DNA of 8,941 nucleotides from an archaeon MnTg01 (GTDB taxonomy: Archaea > Thermoproteota > Nitrososphaeria > Nitrososphaerales > Nitrosopumilaceae). Below are positions 5,791 to 8,941 of this stretch, piece after piece. The translations under genes and the position numbers were made by a program. Below the pieces are notes generated by a model. The model was not told where the DNA came from and made no database searches. It saw only the letters and a program-made list of their open reading frames with translations. The stretch is from contig BFAR01000165.1 of assembly GCA_008974855.1 (NCBI GenBank), positions 1 to 8,941 on the forward strand. The letters are read 5' to 3'. Numbering within the stretch: the stretch's first letter is position 1; every line of letters starts with the position of its first letter.

Positions 5791-6589
5791 CTATCTCGAT
5801 GAGAATGTTTTCATCTTGCCAGTGGACGTTTTCTAGATCATCAAAATTATTTCGAATGTTTTGCTCAAATGTTTCTAATGATGTTTCAAAGGATTCCTCA
5901 CTGTAAAGACTAAAGGTAGAGTAATGATTACTTCGTGCCTTCTCTACGAGTTTTGTGAGACTGGAAGTTCTTGTATATCCAAATATTTTCTTATGAAAAA
6001 TTTTCATGTCTGCTTGTTGAATGTGGTTTTGTAATTCATCAAATTCAAACAAACGATTCTCCATTTCAGTAAATAACGGAAAGTATTGCCCCCAAATGTT
6101 TCTAGAATTTTGATTTCTTAATCGTGTGTAAATAAACAATTGACCATCATCTTTAAGGCATCCAAGCGCTTCTTCCAAAAACTTTTGAATATCAAAATGA
6201 TGTATGGCGTTAAATGTTACAATACAATCCATTGAATCGTTCTCCAGAGGTAATTTATTGGCATCACCGGGTCTAACACAAAAATTCATTGTATTTTGTT
6301 CTTTCAAATAATCTTTCAAATGTTTAAGCATATCTTCGTTGGAATCAATGCAGTGAAGATAGCATTTATCTTCTAAACATCTTAGAAGTTCTAGTGAATA
6401 TCTTCCATCGCCACACCCTACATCTGCCATATTGATTTTAGATTTTCCATTAAGCCTATTTTTTATAAATAAAATCGGTTCAGAATCAGTTGTTCTTAAA
6501 GTTCTATACTTTGAAGCAATTTTTGAGAAATGATTGTAAGTGTGTTTTTCAGTGATGGCAATTTCCTTTGATGAATGATTCAATTTCAT
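5783..6589 (-). CDS. SAM-dependent methyltransferase (Methyltransf_11/25 type)
   Basis: This is a 268-residue class I methyltransferase. Motif I is MADVGCGDGRYS (54-65), the SAM ribose acid is D82 in HCIDSNEDML, motif II region is PGDANKLPLENDSMDCIVTF (107-126), and NAIHHF (127-132) follows in the usual place. The opening HTYNHFSKIASKYRTLR is the cap helix seen in UbiE-like and small-molecule methyltransferases. After about residue 165 the sequence loses the core fold and continues with a charged, aromatic region of roughly 100 residues, which may form the substrate lid. The substrate is not identifiable. The start ATG at 6589 follows a minus-strand AATAAAAAG at 6622-6630 that may be the TATA box with a leader of about ten bases. 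It diverges from the GIY-YIG gene at 6692 and converges on the Cys-rich gene at 5675. Confidence 0.88.
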   Translation of the reverse strand: MKLNHSSKEIAITEKHTYNHFSKIASKYRTLRTTDSEPILFIKNRLNGKSKINMADVGCGDGRYSLELLRCLEDKCYLHCIDSNEDMLKHLKDYLKEQNTMNFCVRPGDANKLPLENDSMDCIVTFNAIHHFDIQKFLEEALGCLKDDGQLFIYTRLRNQNSRNIWGQYFPLFTEMENRLFEFDELQNHIQQADMKIFHKKIFGYTRTSSLTKLVEKARSNHYSTFSLYSEESFETSLETFEQNIRNNFDDLENVHWQDENILIEIEK

Positions 6590-6691
6590 AATTTATAATC
6601 ATTAAAAAATGGAATTAATCGCTTTTTATTCTTTTAGGCGTTTTTTCCTTTCTTTACATTAATATCAAGAAAATAAGAATAGAAATTACAA

Positions 6692-6997
6692 ATGAATCTA
6701 CTTGAAGATAAGCTTCACGTGTGGCTTGATAGTTCTAGATTTGTTAAAGCCAGGCCGGGAGTGTATGTTCTTTATGACAAAAAAGACGAGGTAATTTACA
6801 TAGGTGAAACAAATAATCTTCAAGAAAGGTTCACCAAATATCTTGATACGAGTTTTGAAGATAATACTTGCAAACAAAAAACTGTTGCTTATCAGAGAGA
6901 GTTTTTAGATAATCCAAAAGAGCGACAAAACCAGCTTTTTGAAGAATTTAAAAACCAATTTGGAAGGTTGCCTCTCTGTAATGAGAATATGGATTAA
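6692..6997 (+). CDS. Stand-alone GIY-YIG domain protein
   Basis: This 101-residue protein consists almost wholly of a GIY-YIG fold. GVY (23-25) and YIG (36-38) mark the two core strands of PGVYVLYDKKDEVIYIGETN, and R46 in NLQERFTKY is the usual catalytic arginine. The tail, YQREFLDNPKERQNQLFEEF then GRLPLCNEN, carries several glutamates, any of which could be the metal ligand. GIY-YIG domains are usually nucleases (homing enzymes, UvrC, Slx1), but small solo versions of this kind have no assigned substrate as far as I know. There is no DNA-binding domain, so it is not a typical homing endonuclease, and it is not inside an intron. A weak TTAATATC at 6659-6666 may be the TATA box. It diverges from the methyltransferase at 5783-6589 across about 100 bases. 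Confidence 0.88.
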   Translation: MNLLEDKLHVWLDSSRFVKARPGVYVLYDKKDEVIYIGETNNLQERFTKYLDTSFEDNTCKQKTVAYQREFLDNPKERQNQLFEEFKNQFGRLPLCNENMD

Positions 6998-7123
6998 CAA
7001 GTAACTTCATTAAATTTCGAAAAAGATGATTATTTCTCAAAATCTTGCTAGTCATGTCAACGTTTTTAGGTAAATAATTTTTACAGAATTTTGTTAATAA
7101 TACATCATCTGATTGTTTGTAAG

Positions 7124-7267
7124 ATGACAACAGGATATTGTGTAAAATGTAGAACTAAAAGAGAAATGAAGGATCCTAAATCCATTACCATGAAAAATGG
7201 TAGGCCTGCAACAAAAGGTACCTGTCCCACATGTGGAACAAAGATGTTTAGAATAGGTAAAACCTAA
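7124..7267 (+). CDS. DUF5679-like zinc ribbon protein
   Basis: This frame encodes 47 residues with two CxxC knuckles, CVKC (6-9) and CPTC (34-37), separated by a basic linker containing KREMKDPKSITMKNGRPATK. Those features match the small archaeal zinc ribbon family I know as DUF5679 (YCVKCR...MKNGRPA..G.CP.CGT...RIG). The C-terminus, GTKMFRIGK, is also typical. These proteins are broadly conserved in archaea and of unknown function; the high Lys/Arg content would suit nucleic acid contact. A TTAATAAT at 7094-7101 sits about 27 bases before the ATG, so the transcript may be leaderless. The gene stands alone, with 139 bases to the convergent gene at 7407. Confidence 0.83.
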   Translation: MTTGYCVKCRTKREMKDPKSITMKNGRPATKGTCPTCGTKMFRIGKT

Positions 7268-7324
7268 AATTTCATAAAATCTGTGGGATTAAAGAAAAAA
7301 CGTTATTTCTGTTAGGAAATAAAG

Positions 7325-7350
7325 TGGGTTTTTGTTTTTCCCAATTTTTT
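7325..7350 (+). terminator. Weak hairpin plus T-run after the zinc ribbon gene
   Basis: TGGG (7325-7328) can pair with CCCA (7340-7343) around a T-rich loop, and TTTTTT follows at 7345-7350. The stem is short, but the T runs alone could end transcription of the zinc ribbon gene ahead of the convergent gene at 7407. Confidence 0.35.
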
Positions 7351-7406
7351 AATCTGGGAGCTAATAATTTCTATACAGTGAACGGTTCTATTTTTGATTT
7401 CAGAAA

Positions 7407-7715
7407 CTAATCCGATGATTTTTCTTCTAAATATGCTTCTACTATTTTCCGGATTTGTTGTTTTTGATGAGTAATTTCTTGATGTATTCTATAAAGTAAT
7501 TCTTGACCCAATCTTTGATTATTTTTGTGATAATATGCTGTTGAATATTCTTGTTCCTTACTTCCAAGTAACCAACCAATAATAAAATCTGACTCGTTTT
7601 GTGGATTCCATGAAGATCTCAACATTGGATAATATACTTCTAGAAAACCCTTCAAATCACTTTCAATTCCTTTAAGATCGTGTTTTACGAATTCAAAAAA
7701 TTCTTCATTATTCAT
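7407..7715 (-). CDS. Hypothetical helical protein (102 residues)
   Basis: I do not recognise this family. The sequence is mainly helical and soluble: a charged N-terminus (MNNEEFFEFVKHDLKGIESD), a central YYPMLRSSWNPQNESDFIIG (28-47) and a hydrophobic WLLGSKEQEY, then a long Gln/Glu/Lys/His-rich helix from about residue 66 to the end (RLGQELLYRIHQEITHQKQQ) that could make a coiled coil. There is no signal peptide or membrane span. The ATG at 7715 is supported by a minus-strand AATTTATC at 7739-7746, 27 bases upstream. It converges with the zinc ribbon gene at 7124, and upstream it diverges from the small zinc ribbon gene at 7887. Confidence 0.7.
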   Translation of the reverse strand: MNNEEFFEFVKHDLKGIESDLKGFLEVYYPMLRSSWNPQNESDFIIGWLLGSKEQEYSTAYYHKNNQRLGQELLYRIHQEITHQKQQIRKIVEAYLEEKSSD

Positions 7716-7738
7716 AATTTTATCCTATAATGCAACCT

Positions 7739-7746
7739 GATAAATT
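7739..7746 (-). promoter_or_regulatory. TATA-like box for the gene at 7407-7715
   Basis: The minus strand reads AATTTATC, centred about 27 bases before the ATG at 7715. This agrees with the leaderless spacing seen for other genes in the window. Confidence 0.4.
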
Positions 7747-7857
7747 GACTATCTATCTATATTCAAGGTAACTGCTGATATAACTACAGATACTGAAAGT
7801 AAAAGATGGTATTCAAGTTGCATTTGCCAAAAACTGAAAAAAAAATTCTGACAATCC

Positions 7858-7865
7858 TTAATATA
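7858..7865 (+). promoter_or_regulatory. TATA-like box for the 35-residue zinc ribbon gene
   Basis: TTAATATA is centred about 25-26 bases before the ATG at 7887, which fits a leaderless transcript. Confidence 0.5.
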
Positions 7866-7886
7866 TGAAGACTGCCTCCTAAAATT

Positions 7887-7994
7887 ATGAAATATTGCAA
7901 TGATTGTTTAACTCCGATGAAAAGTGATTCAAGAGAAGATTATTGTGCTTTTTGTAAAAAAGATAGAGCCCTTAAAGAAAGCTCTGTTACTTAG
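7887..7994 (+). CDS. Tiny double-CxxC zinc ribbon protein (35 residues)
   Basis: The frame from ATG 7887 to TAG 7992-7994 encodes CNDC at 4-7 and CAFC at 20-23. That is two knuckles 12 residues apart, the standard spacing for one tetrahedral zinc site. The sequence opens MKYCNDCLTPMKSD and ends in a short basic-then-polar tail (KKDRALKESSVT). Nothing else fits in so short a chain, so it is a bare zinc ribbon, perhaps contacting RNA, DNA or a partner protein. The TATA-like box at 7858-7865 gives leaderless spacing. The 140 bases after the stop hold no gene, only the left part of the inverted repeat at 8097-8143. Confidence 0.65.
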   Translation: MKYCNDCLTPMKSDSREDYCAFCKKDRALKESSVT

Positions 7995-8096
7995 GACTCT
8001 GATTTTCTAGTAAACTATTAAATGATATTTTTGCATTCACATTTTATTTGACTAACTATATTACGACTTGAACCAATTTAAGAACAGCTAAAGTAG

Positions 8097-8143
8097 CGGG
8101 TCTAGAGGGACTAGGTACGTAGTTTGGTTTTATTTTAGACCCG
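8097..8143. repeat. Inverted repeat CGGGTCTA / TAGACCCG, possible terminator
   Basis: Perfect 8-bp arms lie at 8097-8104 and 8136-8143 around a 31-base loop that itself contains ACTA/TAGT (about GGTACG). On the plus strand a TTTT run follows the right arm. On the minus strand that arm is the last two codons and most of the stop (TAA, 8135-8137) of the broken surface-protein gene. It lies between convergent genes, so a shared 3'-end structure is the simplest reading. Confidence 0.45.
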
Positions 8144-8478
8144 TTTTCTAACTAAAACTAACCCAATTCCTATTGCTGATATCACAACAGGGGCTAACCA
8201 AATAGCTGAAGTTTGTGTTCCTGCTATTAATAATGCAGTAGAGTCAATTGATAAGAATTCCCCTCCTACCATGGGATTTGGATTTGTCTCTGTTGGAGCA
8301 AGTGCTGTCCAAAATTCTGCAGTTTGACCTGGTGCTAGTGAGTAGTCCTTAGAGTAGAATAATACTGCCTTTCTGGGTTTTGGGTAATCCTGTATCGATT
8401 ACTCAATACGAGTTCTGTCGGTATCTGACCATATAGTCTACAAAATATTTTTACTTCTGTACGCCATTCAGGAACCAA
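8135..8478 (-). pseudogene. Broken gene for a surface protein with C-terminal membrane anchor
   Basis: On the minus strand an 86-codon frame (8398 down to TAA at 8135-8137) reads like the end of an exported thaumarchaeal protein: VLFYSKDYSLAPGQTAEFWT, ALAPTETNPNP, GGEFLSIDSTALLIAG, then the anchor IWLAPVVISAIGIGLVLV and RKRV. It has no plausible start and is preceded directly by a stop at 8399-8401. In another frame, upstream sequence down from about 8478 reads VPEWRTEVKIFCRLYGQIPT then ELVLSN and continues open to about 8338, so a one-base shift near 8400 would join the two. The 5' part is less convincing, and no signal peptide is visible in either frame. I read it as a truncated, frameshifted gene. 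The alternative is two unrelated short ORFs. The break coincides with the inverted repeat at 8384-8402. Confidence 0.55.
8384..8402. repeat. Inverted repeat GTAATC-N7-GATTAC, copy 1
   Basis: Six-base arms GTAATC (8384-8389) and GATTAC (8397-8402) flank seven bases. The same arms with the same spacer length recur at 8812-8830. This copy sits exactly where the surface-protein frame is broken. Confidence 0.4.
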
Positions 8479-8504
8479 CAGTACATTACTCTAATATTTT
8501 TAAC

Positions 8505-8720
8505 CTAACCACCACCAAAAAATTTGAAGAACTGACGACGTTGTACTACCGCTATCAAAATTAAAATTCCCAATCCTAGAATTAGACTAATTTCTGGCCC
8601 AAATAACTCTTCAGAAGTTTCCCAAATTCCTCTCCAAAAAAGTACAATTCCTATACCTGTGATTAATAATATTATAGTTTTTTTGATGTTTATAGAAAGT
8701 GACACATTCAAATTAATCAC
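8505..8720 (-). CDS. Small two-span membrane protein (71 residues)
   Basis: The protein has two hydrophobic spans, at about residues 13-30 (KTIILLITGIGIVLFWRGIW) and 42-60 (PEISLILGLGILILIAVVQ). They are joined by a short acidic loop (ETSEELFG), and a basic tail follows (QRRQFFKFFGGG). The hairpin-of-two-helices layout with RG-W after span 1 is one I associate with abundant small thaumarchaeal membrane proteins of unknown function. The GTG at 8720 is the first available start; a second GTG at 8704 would remove five residues and leave the spans intact. A minus-strand AT-rich AAATAAATATC at 8734-8744 is the only TATA-like sequence nearby and is closer to 8720 than usual, which slightly favours the second GTG. 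It ends about 27 bases before the broken surface-protein gene begins. Confidence 0.65.
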   Translation of the reverse strand: MINLNVSLSINIKKTIILLITGIGIVLFWRGIWETSEELFGPEISLILGLGILILIAVVQRRQFFKFFGGG

Positions 8721-8811
8721 AGACTATTTTTTTGATATTTATTTGTAGTTGTAAGAAAAAATTCAAATCTCTATTGAGGCTTCATCAAATTAGTTCAAAG
8801 CATTCTATCGT

Positions 8812-8842
8812 GTAATCATAGTAAGATTACCCAGCGTAATCT
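8812..8842. repeat. Overlapping inverted repeats built on GTAATC/GATTAC, copy 2
   Basis: GTAATC (8812-8817), GATTAC (8825-8830) and GTAATC (8836-8841) alternate in orientation. The first two form the same GTAATC-N7-GATTAC as copy 1. The last two extend to AGATTAC-ccagc-GTAATCT (8824-8842), a 7-bp hairpin with a 5-base loop. They lie in the roughly 220-base non-coding stretch at the window end (8721-8941), in which no ORF of note exists on either strand. Confidence 0.4.
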
Positions 8843-8891
8843 ACATTATTACGAAATTAAATTGATAGTAATACTTTAAAACAAAATATCA

Positions 8892-8931
8892 AGTCAACGT
8901 CTTATTGACTGAAGCCGTTTTCCGTGAAAAC
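8892..8931. repeat. Two adjacent short hairpins at the window end
   Basis: AGTCAA (8892-8897) and TTGACT (8905-8910) are 6-bp arms around seven bases. They are followed by GTTTTC (8917-8922) and GAAAAC (8926-8931) around three bases. They may be binding sites or the edge of a structured element continuing beyond base 8941. With the window ending ten bases later, nothing more can be said. Confidence 0.35.
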
Positions 8932-8941
8932 AAACTACATA

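Noticed and set aside
5783..6997. Methyltransferase plus GIY-YIG nuclease as a restriction-modification system
   Set aside because: The methyltransferase lacks the catalytic motifs of DNA methylases (no DPPY/NPPY or PCQ-type motif) and resembles small-molecule enzymes; the genes are divergent and the nuclease has no specificity domain.
6948..7130. 60-codon minus-strand ORF
   Set aside because: It overlaps the end of the GIY-YIG gene and the start of the zinc ribbon gene, both better supported, and has no recognisable features.
7806..7868. 20-codon plus-strand ORF with a TATA-like GATATAAC 26 bases upstream
   Set aside because: The spacing is right, but the peptide is very short and featureless and runs into the promoter of the next gene; chance is more likely.
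1..8941. tRNA, rRNA, CRISPR array, transposase or integrase
   Set aside because: No T-loop consensus with matching acceptor stem, no regularly spaced long repeats, and no recombinase motif in any translated frame were seen.

Overview
The window looks like an ammonia-oxidising thaumarchaeon (Nitrosopumilus-like), read from content rather than a database match. Base composition is strongly AT-rich. Several genes have a TATA-like box about 25-28 bases before the start codon, which fits leaderless archaeal transcripts. There is an archaeal Sm-like protein, a decayed copy of the archaeal TATA-binding protein, and many tiny zinc-ribbon genes. Genes are short and mostly monocistronic, and strand changes often.

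Bases 1-3680 (plus strand). After a short tail of what may be an upstream gene come aspartate kinase (141-1556) and a branched-chain aminotransferase (1971-2891), both amino-acid enzymes. The gap between them holds a GC-rich, strongly foldable island (1573-1654) that I read as a structured RNA candidate, and a possible 24-residue ORF. A 54-residue Cys-rich protein and a small SAM methyltransferase (3120-3680) follow the aminotransferase.

Bases 3772-5129. A polytopic membrane protein of unknown function converges on, and overlaps by 22 bases, a minus-strand protein with one membrane segment at each end and a beta-rich middle. Next is an LSm/Sm-like archaeal protein, also minus strand.

Bases 5130-5600. 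A non-coding stretch with an 11-base direct repeat leads to the most interesting object in the window. It is a minus-strand TATA-binding-protein remnant whose front half resembles TBP repeat 1 and whose back half resembles the end of TBP repeat 2. The centre of the protein is missing, there are two one-base frameshifts in homopolymers, and there is no start codon.

Bases 5645-7994. A 31-residue Cys-rich gene with a well-placed TATA box, a second SAM methyltransferase (minus), a stand-alone GIY-YIG domain protein, a DUF5679-like zinc ribbon, a 102-residue helical protein of unknown function (minus), and a 35-residue double-CxxC zinc ribbon.

Bases 7995-8941. This part is poor in intact genes. 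It holds a long inverted repeat touching the stop codon of a broken minus-strand gene for a surface-anchored protein, an intact 71-residue two-span membrane protein, and about 220 bases of non-coding DNA with several short inverted repeats. One of these, GTAATC-N7-GATTAC, also occurs at the frameshift of the broken gene.

No mobile-element gene, CRISPR array, tRNA or rRNA was seen. The window reads as chromosomal background with small accessory genes and two eroding genes, not as a multi-gene defence or biosynthetic cassette.
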